Source: Eggerthellaceae bacterium UBA3686 (GTDB lineage: Bacteria > Actinomycetota > Coriobacteriia > Coriobacteriales > Eggerthellaceae). From it: DNA of 49,652 nt. The notes below the pieces were generated by a model, which searched no databases, was not told the origin of the DNA, and was given only the letters and a program-made list of their open reading frames with translations. The first letter of the stretch is position 1; every line of letters starts with the position of its first letter. A program made the position numbers and the translations under genes. The stretch covers positions 119,194 through 168,845 of the forward strand of contig DFIX01000021.1 of assembly GCA_002371495.1 (NCBI GenBank), written 5' to 3'. This document shows positions 1-7,075 of this stretch, piece by piece.

Positions 1-66
1 GAGAGCGGCAACATGAAGTACACCTTCAGCGAAACCTACGAAGAGCACCAGGCCGCCTACGAATAA
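1..66 (+). CDS. 3' end of an unidentified gene (partial)
   Basis: An open frame enters from the left edge in frame 1 and stops at TAA (64-66). Only the last 21 residues are visible, ending in HQAAYE. They are hydrophilic and rich in Glu and Tyr. This is too little to name a family, and no function is proposed. The codon use resembles the neighbouring genes, so it is probably a real C-terminus. The next gene, aroC, lies 417 nt downstream beyond a pair of inverted-repeat units, so the two are unlikely to be tightly co-transcribed. Confidence 0.5.
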   Translation, partial: ESGNMKYTFSETYEEHQAAYE

Positions 67-99
67 GGTTCTGTTCGGTTAGCCCGATGCGGTCCCTCC

Positions 100-209
100 G
101 CGGTTTCGCGGGCAGGGGCGCGCTCCGGCTTGGCTTCGCCTAATCTATATGTTGTACAGGAACAGTGGCTGCAGAATCGCCGGAGTCACGCCCCTGCCCG
201 CGAAACCGC
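100..209 (+). repeat. Large hairpin repeat, unit 1 (plus orientation, pair A)
   Basis: A 21-nt arm (100-120, beginning GCGGTTTCGC) is perfectly complementary to 189-209. Inside it is a small asymmetric internal loop (CG on one side, TCA on the other), then a conserved 7-bp stem CTCCGGC/GCCGGAG (123-129 and 179-185), then a loop of about 49 nt. The loop starts TTGGCTTCG and ends CTGCAGAATC, and both ends are shared with the other three units while its middle varies. The unit is 110 nt long. It lies between the first gene fragment and aroC, facing unit 2. Confidence 0.85.
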
Positions 210-254
210 TCCGTAAATCCGGGTATAGACACGCAAGCAACTCGGGTGCAAGGA

Positions 255-366
255 GCGGTTCGGCTGGCGGGAACGTGACTCCGGCGATTCTGCAGGCACT
301 TTATTCCCAAATCTACTTAGGTTTAGCCGAAGCCAAGCCGGAGCGCGTTCCCGCCAGCCGAACCGC
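255..366 (-). repeat. Large hairpin repeat, unit 2 (minus orientation, pair A)
   Basis: This is the same architecture as unit 1 but inverted. The 21-nt arm 255-275 (beginning GCGGTTCGGC) is perfectly complementary to 346-366. The conserved 7-bp stem is at 279-285 and 337-343. Read on the minus strand the loop starts TTGGCTTCGGCTAAACCTA and ends TGCCTGCAGAATC. The arm differs from unit 1 at several positions, yet both strands of the arm carry the matching change, so pairing is retained. A 45-nt spacer separates it from unit 1. Confidence 0.85.
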
Positions 367-483
367 GGCGGGATTGCGGCGATGGCCAATCCTCTTTATG
401 ATTTCGGAATTCGCGGATGCATGCGGTATTGCCGCTGGCTTACAATCGGGGTCGAATAGAGCATTTGAGGTTAGGCGGGCGAT

Positions 484-1656
484 ATGCGGTATATGACGGC
501 GGGTGAGAGCCACGGGCCCAAGCTGACGGCCATTGTCGACGGCGTTCCGGCGGGGTTGCAGGTTTCGGAAGAGAGCATCAATGCGGATTTGGCGCGACGC
601 CAATCGGGGTACGGTCGCGGTGGCAGGCAGCTCATCGAGAGCGATCGCGTTCGCATCACTTCGGGCGTTCGGTTTGGCCGCACTTTAGGTACTCCCATAA
701 CGCTCGAGGTCGAGAATCGCGATTGGCCGAATTGGGCTGAGGTCATGTCGGTATTCGGCGAGCCTCCCGAGGATCTGCAGCGCGAAACCACCCCTCGTCC
801 CGGGCACGCCGACTTGGTGGGCGTTCTCAAGATCAATTCCGACGACTGTCGCGACGTGCTCGAGCGAGCGAGTGCGCGGGAGACCGCAGCGAGGGTGGCT
901 GCGGCGGGCATCGCCCGCGAGATGCTGGCCGATTTGGGTGTCGAGGTGTTTTCGTACGTCACGTCGATTGGTCAGGCAAAGTTCAAAGAGAAAGAACCTC
1001 TGCTCGAAGCCCCCGATTACAAGCCGCTGGAAATTGAGCTGTCCGATGTGCGTTGCCCGAACGAGGCGGCGGCGGATGCTATGAGGCTCGAGATTGACAA
1101 GGCGCGGAATTTGGGCGAGAGCCTGGGTGGCACGTTCCGCGTAATTGCGCGCGGTATCGTAGCTGGCCTGGGGGGCTATGCTTCGGCGAGCGAACGGATG
1201 ACTGCGCGGATCGGCGCGGCCCTGTTCTCGATTCCAGCGATAAAGGGCGTTGAGTTTGGGCTGGGCTTCGACGCTGCCGCGTTGCCTGGGTCGCGCGTGC
1301 ACGACGAGATACAGCTCGATCCCCATTTCGGATTTACGCGCGCCAGCAACAACGCCGGTGGGCTCGAGGGTGGCATGACCACGGGGATGCCGCTTATAGT
1401 TACGTGCGCCATGAAGCCGATTCCCACGCTCATGACGCCTTTGCGGACCATCGACCTCGATACGCTCGAACCAGCCGAAGCGTCGAAAGAGCGCAGCGAT
1501 GTGTGTGCTGTTCCCGCCTGCGCGGTCGTGGCGGAAGGAGAGGTTGCGTTTGCTCTGGCCAATGCCTATCTCGAGAAATTCGGTCATGACAACATGGCTG
1601 ATATCCGCTCGAATCTGGCCTCGTACAAGCAACGACTGAAATCGGTGTCGCGATGA
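484..1656 (+). CDS. aroC: Chorismate synthase
   Basis: AroC makes chorismate from 5-enolpyruvylshikimate 3-phosphate, the last shikimate-pathway step, using reduced flavin; the family is cytoplasmic and tetrameric. The 390-residue product shows the N-terminal GESHG (residues 7-11), the RPGHADL motif near 103, the ERASARETAARVAAG-like signature near 126-143, and the C-terminal RSDVCAVPA motif near 336-344. This length and these signatures are those of a full-length family member. The start ATG at 484 is chosen because MRYMTAGESHG matches the usual N-terminus; a second in-frame ATG is at 493. The stop overlaps the aroK start (ATGA at 1653-1656), so aroC leads an aro cluster. No aroA or aroE is visible here. 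Confidence 0.97.
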   Translation: MRYMTAGESHGPKLTAIVDGVPAGLQVSEESINADLARRQSGYGRGGRQLIESDRVRITSGVRFGRTLGTPITLEVENRDWPNWAEVMSVFGEPPEDLQRETTPRPGHADLVGVLKINSDDCRDVLERASARETAARVAAAGIAREMLADLGVEVFSYVTSIGQAKFKEKEPLLEAPDYKPLEIELSDVRCPNEAAADAMRLEIDKARNLGESLGGTFRVIARGIVAGLGGYASASERMTARIGAALFSIPAIKGVEFGLGFDAAALPGSRVHDEIQLDPHFGFTRASNNAGGLEGGMTTGMPLIVTCAMKPIPTLMTPLRTIDLDTLEPAEASKERSDVCAVPACAVVAEGEVAFALANAYLEKFGHDNMADIRSNLASYKQRLKSVSR

Positions 1657-2243
1657 GCGAAGCTCGCGTTTATGATTTTCGAAAACAGGGAGCAGAACGG
1701 GACCGCAAGGTGTACGAGCTGCGTTGCCCAGTGTTCTTCGTTGGTTTCATGGGTGCCGGGAAAACCTCGGTTGCGCGCAAGCTCGCCCGCAACGCGGGCG
1801 TTTCGGCAATCGATATGGACACCTATATCGAGCGGCGTTGCGACATGAAAGTCAAGCAAATCTTCGCCGAAGTCGGAGAAGCCGGCTTCCGTTCGATTGA
1901 AACGGATGTTCTACGCGATTTGACGCAAGGAGAGCCACGGCTCGTTTCCTGCGGTGGAGGTGTGGTGCTCGTGCCCGAGAACCGCGAGATTTTAAAAGCA
2001 GGTGGGTTTGTCGTGTACCTGAAGGTCACGGCAGCCGAGGCGGCCTCGCGAATTTCGGATGTGACGAGTCGGCCGCTTTTCGGGGATTTAGACCAGGCGC
2101 AGCGGGTTATCGAAGGTCGCCTGCCCTTATACGAAGAGGTTGCGAACGTGACGATTGACACAGCTGGTCGGGGTACGGGAGCCATAGCTCGCGAAGCGTT
2201 CTACCGGCTTAAGGACGAGGGGGTCTTATGGCAACGAGGCTAG
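1653..2243 (+). CDS. aroK: Shikimate kinase
   Basis: AroK phosphorylates shikimate at O3 with ATP. The 196-residue protein has a Walker A loop GFMGAGKTS at about residues 31-39, the shikimate-binding DMDTYIE near 54-60, the SCGGGVVL motif near 99-106 and a lid arginine in RPLFGDLD near 140. The first 24 or so residues precede the usual kinase fold and form a charged extension. A later start is possible but none has a better ribosome site, and the ATGA overlap with aroC supports 1653. The 3' end overlaps aroB by 16 nt, which suggests translational coupling. Confidence 0.95.
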   Translation: MSEARVYDFRKQGAERDRKVYELRCPVFFVGFMGAGKTSVARKLARNAGVSAIDMDTYIERRCDMKVKQIFAEVGEAGFRSIETDVLRDLTQGEPRLVSCGGGVVLVPENREILKAGGFVVYLKVTAAEAASRISDVTSRPLFGDLDQAQRVIEGRLPLYEEVANVTIDTAGRGTGAIAREAFYRLKDEGVLWQRG

Positions 2244-3346
2244 TCGTCAGCCTTCCCGATGAGCCCGAATATTCCGTGCGCATCGGTGCCGGGGTGCTTG
2301 ATGCGCTCGGGCGCAATATCAGGGAAATCGAACGGTTGCAGAAGGTGCGCGATGCTCTGATTCTGACTGACTCTAACGTGGGCCCACTCTATTTGGCTCG
2401 CGCAAAGGGGGCCCTTTCGAGCGAGGGCTTCAAGGTCGCCGAAATTACCGTCCCCGCAGGCGAAGCTAGCAAATCGATTGAAGTCGCAGCTGAAGTGTGG
2501 TCCGCCATGGCGCAGTTGGCCCTTGGCCGCGATTGCCTGGTCGTCGCGTTGGGCGGTGGCGTCGTGGGCGATTTGGCGGGTTTTGTGGCGTCGACGTACA
2601 TGCGCGGGGTGCCGGTGGTTCAAGTGCCAACCACGTTGCTGGCCATGGTCGATTCGTCGGTCGGCGGAAAGACGGCGGTCAACCTTCCCGAAGGCAAGAA
2701 CCTTGTGGGCACGTTCTATCAGCCTACGTTCGTGTGCGCAGACACGTCGACGCTGCAGTCGCTGCCTATGCGCGAGTGGCTCTGCGGGTGCGGCGAAGTC
2801 GTCAAATCGGCTGTGCTCGATTCCGACGAATTCTTCTTCTGGCTTCTGGACCATGTGGAAGACCTTTCGAACCGCAACGAGTCTGTTGTCGCCGAGGTGG
2901 TGAAGCGATGCGTGGCTTTCAAGGCGAGTGTGGTGGCGCAAGACAAGACCGAGAGCTCGGGCGTGCGGGAATGCTTGAACTTCGGACACACGCTCGGGCA
3001 TGCTATCGAATCGGCCGCCGGATACGGGACGTTTTCTCATGGTGCCTGCGTAGCCGAGGGCATGCGCTTTGCCCTCGAGCTAGCAGACTCGCTTGGGGAG
3101 CCGGTTGCGGAAGGGTTCGCTGCCACGTTGGGCGATTTGCTCGATGCCCTTGGTTTGCGCAGGCTTGAATTTGCTGCCGAAGCCGCTGCGTTATTGGACG
3201 CTATGAAGCGTGACAAGAAAGTTCGCGGCGGCTCCGTCCGATTCGTGCTGCTTGACGATATTTCGAAATGGCGCGTTGTTTCGGCGCCCGACGAGAGCAT
3301 AATCGGCGCTCTCAGCCGAATGTATTCCGAGCGGCGCCCGCTCTGA
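2228..3346 (+). CDS. aroB: 3-dehydroquinate synthase
   Basis: AroB cyclises DAHP to 3-dehydroquinate using NAD and a divalent metal. The 372-residue product carries the NAD/substrate-binding stretch GGGVVGDLAGFVAS near residue 108, followed by QVPTTLLAMVDSSVGGKT. Metal-ligand motifs are GCGEVVK (Glu near 195), NFGHTLGHAIE (His near 254) and FSHG (His near 271). Length is normal. The ATG at 2228 sits inside the end of aroK after the purine-rich GGACGAGGGGGTC. The next aro gene begins 17 nt after the stop, continuing the operon. Confidence 0.97.
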   Translation: MATRLVVSLPDEPEYSVRIGAGVLDALGRNIREIERLQKVRDALILTDSNVGPLYLARAKGALSSEGFKVAEITVPAGEASKSIEVAAEVWSAMAQLALGRDCLVVALGGGVVGDLAGFVASTYMRGVPVVQVPTTLLAMVDSSVGGKTAVNLPEGKNLVGTFYQPTFVCADTSTLQSLPMREWLCGCGEVVKSAVLDSDEFFFWLLDHVEDLSNRNESVVAEVVKRCVAFKASVVAQDKTESSGVRECLNFGHTLGHAIESAAGYGTFSHGACVAEGMRFALELADSLGEPVAEGFAATLGDLLDALGLRRLEFAAEAAALLDAMKRDKKVRGGSVRFVLLDDISKWRVVSAPDESIIGALSRMYSERRPL

Positions 3347-3363
3347 CGAAGAAGGAGTTCTGC

Positions 3364-5124
3364 ATGAAGCTCGAGTCCGTTTTGCTGTTGAACGGCCCTA
3401 ACTTAGACATGCTCGGCATGCGCGAGCCCGATATTTACGGCGCCCAAAGCTTGGCTGATCTCGAGGCGATGGTGGCAGCTTATGCGTCGCAGTACGGTAT
3501 TGCCGTTTCGAGGTTTCAGTCGAACAGCGAAGGGGACCTGATCGGCGTCATACACGACGCGCCTCGCCAGTTCGATGCGATTATCTACAACCCGGGCGCC
3601 CACACGCATTATTCCTATGCGCTGCGCGACGCCGTAGCGTCGATAGACGTGCCGGTTGTCGAAGTGCATATTTCCGATGTTGACCAACGTGAGGCGTTTC
3701 GCCGCGTTTCGGTCATCGCGCCGGCGTGCGTAGCTCAGGTGAAGGGCCTCGGCTTCGATGGGTACTGTAAGGCTCTTGATATCCTTCGCGAGACGGAAAA
3801 CCCCGAGCGTCTTGGCGAAGGCTACGAGAGCAGGATTCCGGCGGGCGCCCACGTGACAATTGGTGGTACCGAAATCGAAAGAAAGGACAAAACGCTCGCA
3901 GAAACTGCGGCCGAGTCCGACGTGCATGCCAAAGACCTCCGCATTCTCTCTGAAGAAAGCACCCTTGACGCTGTGCTGGGCCAGGCCGCAGCCGAAGTTC
4001 AGGAAGAAGATGCCGCTGCACAGGCGGCCTGGCGTGCGCAGCGGGTTCGCGCTTTATGCGATCAGATGTCGGTCGATGCCCTGCTTGTCCGTGATACTTC
4101 GAATATTCGCTGGCTGACCGCCCTTGATGGCGTTTTCGACGAGGAGCGCGCCCATGCGCTGCTGATCGCGCCTCAAATCATGGGTCTTCATACCGACTCG
4201 CGCTATTCCAACGCCATCAGGACTGGCTTTGCCCGGGCGGGAGTTTCTTGCGAAGTCGACGATGGGCGCGTCGGTCACATGCAGTTTGCCAAGCAGCTGC
4301 TGGAAGCCGATGGCGCCGGCTTTGAGGGGAGGATGGCTTTCGAGGATTCCATAACGTATGCCGAGTACGTGAAAGCAGTCAGCTCGTTCGGCCCAAGTCA
4401 TCTTGCCGCCACGACCGATGCCGTCCTGACATTGCGCGCGACGAAAGATCCTTCCGAGCTGGTGCGCATGCGTGCTGCCCAGGCGATTACCGATGCTGCG
4501 TTCCTGCATATCGTCGACTTCATGCGCCCAGGCATGACCGAAAGGGAGATTCAGCTCGAACTGGAAGCGTATATGCTGCGCCATGGAGCCGAGGGTCTGG
4601 CTTTCGGGTCGATCGTCGCAACCGGCGCAAACGGTGCCGACCCGCATGCTATACCAGGGCCCACCAAACTCGAGTCGGGCCAATGCGTGGTCATGGACTT
4701 TGGGGCGCGGGCGTTCGGGTACTGTTCGGATATGACGCGCATGGTTTTCCTCGGCGAGCCCGAGGGCACCATGGCCAAGGCGTGGGAGGTTCTGCGGCGA
4801 GCGAACGAGGAAGTCGAGGCAATGCTGCGTCCTGGTGTTACGGGCAAACAAGCGCACGAGCTGGCCGAACGCGTGCTCGCCGATGGCGGTTTCGAGGGAA
4901 AGATGGGCCACGGATTAGGTCACGGTGTCGGTATCGATGTACACGAGCTGCCGGTGCTCAACCTGCGAAACGACAAGCCTTTGGCGGAGGGCAGCGTGGT
5001 GACGGTCGAGCCGGGGATCTATTTGCCTGGTCAATTCGGTATGCGTCTTGAGGATTGCGGTGTCGTGACTTCTGAGGGTTACGTAGTCTTCTCGCAGCTC
5101 GGTCATGAAATGGTTATAATTTAG
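3364..5124 (+). CDS. aroQ: Fused type II 3-dehydroquinate dehydratase / M24 Xaa-Pro peptidase
   Basis: One uninterrupted 586-codon frame encodes two enzymes. Residues 1-147 are a complete type II dehydroquinase: NGPNLDMLG, Arg20 and Tyr25 in REPDIYG, NPGAHTHYS (76-84), and VEVHIS with Glu100 and His102. Residues 150-220 are a polar Ala/Glu-rich linker. Residues 222-350 look like the creatinase-type N-domain of Xaa-Pro peptidases. Residues 355-586 are the M24 catalytic fold, with metal ligands in MDFGARAFGYCSDMTR (Asp near 445 and 456), GHGLGHGVG (His near 519), VEPGIYL (Glu near 549) and RLEDCG (Glu near 563). The start at 3364 has the ribosome site AAGGAG; an upstream in-frame start at 3268 would overlap aroB and lacks one. 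Both halves look active. In most bacteria these are separate genes. Its position after aroB supports the AroQ role. Confidence 0.9.
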   Translation: MKLESVLLLNGPNLDMLGMREPDIYGAQSLADLEAMVAAYASQYGIAVSRFQSNSEGDLIGVIHDAPRQFDAIIYNPGAHTHYSYALRDAVASIDVPVVEVHISDVDQREAFRRVSVIAPACVAQVKGLGFDGYCKALDILRETENPERLGEGYESRIPAGAHVTIGGTEIERKDKTLAETAAESDVHAKDLRILSEESTLDAVLGQAAAEVQEEDAAAQAAWRAQRVRALCDQMSVDALLVRDTSNIRWLTALDGVFDEERAHALLIAPQIMGLHTDSRYSNAIRTGFARAGVSCEVDDGRVGHMQFAKQLLEADGAGFEGRMAFEDSITYAEYVKAVSSFGPSHLAATTDAVLTLRATKDPSELVRMRAAQAITDAAFLHIVDFMRPGMTEREIQLELEAYMLRHGAEGLAFGSIVATGANGADPHAIPGPTKLESGQCVVMDFGARAFGYCSDMTRMVFLGEPEGTMAKAWEVLRRANEEVEAMLRPGVTGKQAHELAERVLADGGFEGKMGHGLGHGVGIDVHELPVLNLRNDKPLAEGSVVTVEPGIYLPGQFGMRLEDCGVVTSEGYVVFSQLGHEMVII

Positions 5125-5167
5125 AGGTTTAGTAGTTAACGAATCAAGGGTTTCCGTGGCGCCACGG
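5115..5167 (+). promoter_or_regulatory. Possible efp promoter and leader palindrome
   Basis: A consensus -10 TATAAT (5115-5120) lies in the last codons of the aroQ-peptidase gene, with no clear -35. Transcription from it would start near 5127. The resulting leader contains a perfect 14-bp palindrome, CCGTGGCGCCACGG (5154-5167), 22 nt before the efp start. The palindrome could be an RNA hairpin or a protein-binding site. The functional assignment is inference. Confidence 0.35.
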
Positions 5168-5189
5168 GGAGCCGACGGGAGGATTACTT

Positions 5190-5750
5190 ATGGCAATCAG
5201 CACGGCAGATTTCAAGAACGGCATGTGCATCGAGTACAACGGCAAGCTTTGGACCATCGTCGAATTCCAGCACGTCAAGCCGGGCAAGGGTGGTGCATTT
5301 GTACGCACGAAGATGCGCGATGTCCGTACTGGCCGCATTGTCGACAACACGTTTAACTCCGGCACCAAATTCGATTCGGTACGCATGGAGACCCGCAAGA
5401 TGCAGTACCTGTACAACGACGGTGCAGACTACAACTTCATGGACACTACCACTTACGAGCAGCAGGCTATCGGTGCCGACATCGTAGGTGACGTTTCCAA
5501 GTGGCTGAAGGAAAACGACGAAGTCACGCTGCAGTATGCTGGCGAAGAGCTGATTGGCATCGAGCCGATGATGTTCGTCGAGCTGGAGGTTTCCGAAACC
5601 GAGCCCGGCTTCAAGGGCGACACCGTTCAGGGTTCCACCAAGCCCGCGACGCTCGAGACCGGAGCCGTCGTGCAGGTGCCCATGTACGTCGAAATTGGCG
5701 ATGTGCTGCAAATCGATACCCGCGACGGTCGTTTTGTCAAGCGCATGTAG
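5190..5750 (+). CDS. efp: Elongation factor P
   Basis: EF-P enters the ribosomal E site and restores peptide-bond formation at polyproline stretches. The 186-residue product has the three-barrel length of the family. The tip loop of domain I reads KPGKGGAF with Lys33 at the position that is modified in many bacteria. None of the known modification genes (epmA/epmB or earP) is in this window, so the modification state cannot be told. The C-terminal EF-P motif is recognisable as GDVLQIDTRDGRFVKR. The start ATG follows AGGAGGATTA-type sequence (GGGAGGATTACTT). A hairpin terminator follows 41 nt after the stop. Confidence 0.96.
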   Translation: MAISTADFKNGMCIEYNGKLWTIVEFQHVKPGKGGAFVRTKMRDVRTGRIVDNTFNSGTKFDSVRMETRKMQYLYNDGADYNFMDTTTYEQQAIGADIVGDVSKWLKENDEVTLQYAGEELIGIEPMMFVELEVSETEPGFKGDTVQGSTKPATLETGAVVQVPMYVEIGDVLQIDTRDGRFVKRM

Positions 5751-5791
5751 GTTTGCTTGACTGGCGGAATGTTGCTTTCGTATCTTCGAGG

Positions 5792-5824
5792 GGTCGCTGC
5801 ATGTCGTGTAGCGACCTTCTTTTA
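5792..5824 (+). terminator. Rho-independent terminator after efp
   Basis: GGTCGCT (5792-5798) pairs with AGCGACC (5810-5816) around an 11-nt loop and is followed by TTCTTTT. It separates efp from the asp23-nusB-xseB-dxs group. Confidence 0.75.
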
Positions 5825-5880
5825 CAATCGGTAGCCGAGGTCTTTCGGACCTTTGCGGAAACCCAGATGGGAGATTTGCT

Positions 5881-6228
5881 ATGACGGACTTGAACATAGA
5901 GGGTATGGCCATCGCGCCGGGTGTTGTCGAGACCATCGTCTCGTTGGCTGCGCGCGATGTGGCTGGCGTTGCCGGCGTCGGCGATCCTACGACGAGCGGT
6001 ATCCGCACGTTCATCGGCGGCAAGCCTTCCACGCAGGGCGTCGATATCGACGTTGACGAGAAGAACGAGCTGCACGTTTCGATTCGCCTGCTCGTAACGA
6101 GCGGCCAGGTGCTTCCCGACGTGGCGGCGAATGTGCGCCAGGCAATTTCGGATGCGGTCAGCACCCAGGTTGGCGCTAAGGTTGGTGCCGTAGATGTGTA
6201 CATCGACGGCATTCAGTTCGAAGACTAA
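5881..6228 (+). CDS. Asp23/Gls24 family envelope stress-response protein
   Basis: The 115-residue protein matches the Asp23/Gls24 (DUF322) pattern: an N-terminal GMAIAPGVVETIVSLAARDVAGV, a central variable loop, then LHVSIRLLVTSGQVLPDVAANVRQAISDAV and VGAVDVYIDGIQF. Family members in Gram-positive bacteria often lie upstream of nusB and are linked to cell-envelope stress; in staphylococci Asp23 sits near the membrane through a partner. No transmembrane segment or signal peptide is present here. The gene lies 17 nt upstream of nusB, as in many Firmicutes and Coriobacteria. The family is clear; the exact role is unknown. Confidence 0.85.
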   Translation: MTDLNIEGMAIAPGVVETIVSLAARDVAGVAGVGDPTTSGIRTFIGGKPSTQGVDIDVDEKNELHVSIRLLVTSGQVLPDVAANVRQAISDAVSTQVGAKVGAVDVYIDGIQFED

Positions 6229-6245
6229 CAAGCAAGTAGGAGCAT

Positions 6246-6803
6246 ATGTCGAGCAGAAGACGCGACCGTCGCCGCGCCCGCGAGGGTGCCCTGGCGCTAC
6301 TGTATTCTAGCGATATCACTGAGCTGAGCGTGTCGTCCATCGTCGAAGACGGCGCGTATCCCGACGATGGCATCACTGTGTCGGAGTACGCCGAGACGCT
6401 GGTAAATGGCGTGACTGAGCATATGGAAGAGATCGATGCGCAACTGGCCTCAACCTCCGAGAACTGGGCCATCGACCGCATGCCGTTTGTTGACAGGGCG
6501 ATCTTGCGCGTCGCCGTATACGAGATGCTGTACGTCGACGATGTTCCTGTTTCGGTCGCCATCAACGAGGCCGTAGAACTTGCCAAGTATTATGGGGGCG
6601 AGGACGAGTCTTCCCGGTTCGTGAACGGCGTGCTGGGTCGCATCGCCCGCACGCTCGAGAGGACGGACGCGTCCGTTGATGCGGCAGAAGTCGAAGCCGA
6701 AGTCGAAGAGCCGGTCGACGGGCAAGAGCCAATCGCTCAGGCGGAAACCGCTTCCGAGCCGCAAGGCGAATCGGCTGACGCCTCCGAGGTCGATGGACAA
6801 TAG
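6246..6803 (+). CDS. nusB: Transcription antitermination factor NusB
   Basis: NusB binds boxA RNA with S10 (NusE) and supports rRNA antitermination. Residues 1-140 match the all-helical family: RRRAREGALALLYSSD near the N-terminus, then WAIDRMPFVDRAILRVAVYEML and VAINEAVELAKYYGGEDESSRFVNGVLGRIAR. The ribosome site is GTAGGAG. The protein is longer than usual: residues 141-185 form an acidic Glu/Ala/Asp-rich tail that is low in complexity and probably disordered. It is followed 8 nt later by xseB. Confidence 0.95.
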   Translation: MSSRRRDRRRAREGALALLYSSDITELSVSSIVEDGAYPDDGITVSEYAETLVNGVTEHMEEIDAQLASTSENWAIDRMPFVDRAILRVAVYEMLYVDDVPVSVAINEAVELAKYYGGEDESSRFVNGVLGRIARTLERTDASVDAAEVEAEVEEPVDGQEPIAQAETASEPQGESADASEVDGQ

Positions 6804-6811
6804 GCGCTATC

Positions 6812-7066
6812 ATGGCCAACGAAGAGCAGCAACTTGATTTCGGCGATGTGAAGCAGCGGTTAGAGCAAATCGCCGATGCCGTAAGCGACGAGGACCTTTC
6901 CCTCGATCAGGCACTAGACCTGTTTGAAGAGGCGGTTTCCCTCAGCATGCAGGCGGGGGGCCTGCTGGAGGTTGGCGTTGACGAAGTGGCCGATTCCGAA
7001 GCGTCTGATGATGTAGCGGATGCATCTTCGGTCGCAGCGGACGAGGACGGCGTGCGCGCCGAGTAA
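6812..7066 (+). CDS. xseB: Exodeoxyribonuclease VII small subunit
   Basis: XseB partners the catalytic XseA in degrading single-stranded DNA. The 84-residue product has the family core: LDFGDVKQRLEQIADAV followed by LSLDQALDLFEEAVSL at residues 8-47. After about residue 52 it carries an acidic Asp/Glu/Ala tail similar in character to that of NusB next door. The ribosome site is weak (TAGG), which fits coupling to nusB 8 nt upstream. The large-subunit gene xseA is not in this window, although it often neighbours xseB. Confidence 0.85.
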   Translation: MANEEQQLDFGDVKQRLEQIADAVSDEDLSLDQALDLFEEAVSLSMQAGGLLEVGVDEVADSEASDDVADASSVAADEDGVRAE

Positions 7067-7075
7067 TCTAGGCTT

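Larger units (their letters stand above)
67..483. other. Intergenic region holding repeat pair A and the aroC upstream region
   Basis: This 417-nt gap is mostly filled by two inverted-repeat units (100-209 and 255-366, entered separately). The remaining 117 nt before aroC contain a possible -10, TACAAT at 441-446, without a convincing -35. Open frames crossing the gap run through the repeats and have no ribosome site or family resemblance, so none is called as a gene. Confidence 0.6.

Noticed and set aside
149..496. Open frame running through repeat pair A into aroC
   Set aside because: It is made of repeat sequence read in one frame, has no ribosome site, and the arms pair as hairpins.
685..1632. 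Long open frame on the minus strand opposite aroC
   Set aside because: Its translation is rich in Arg, His and Leu as expected for a reverse-strand shadow of a GC-rich gene. It has no ribosome site and no recognisable family, and aroC is certain on the other strand.
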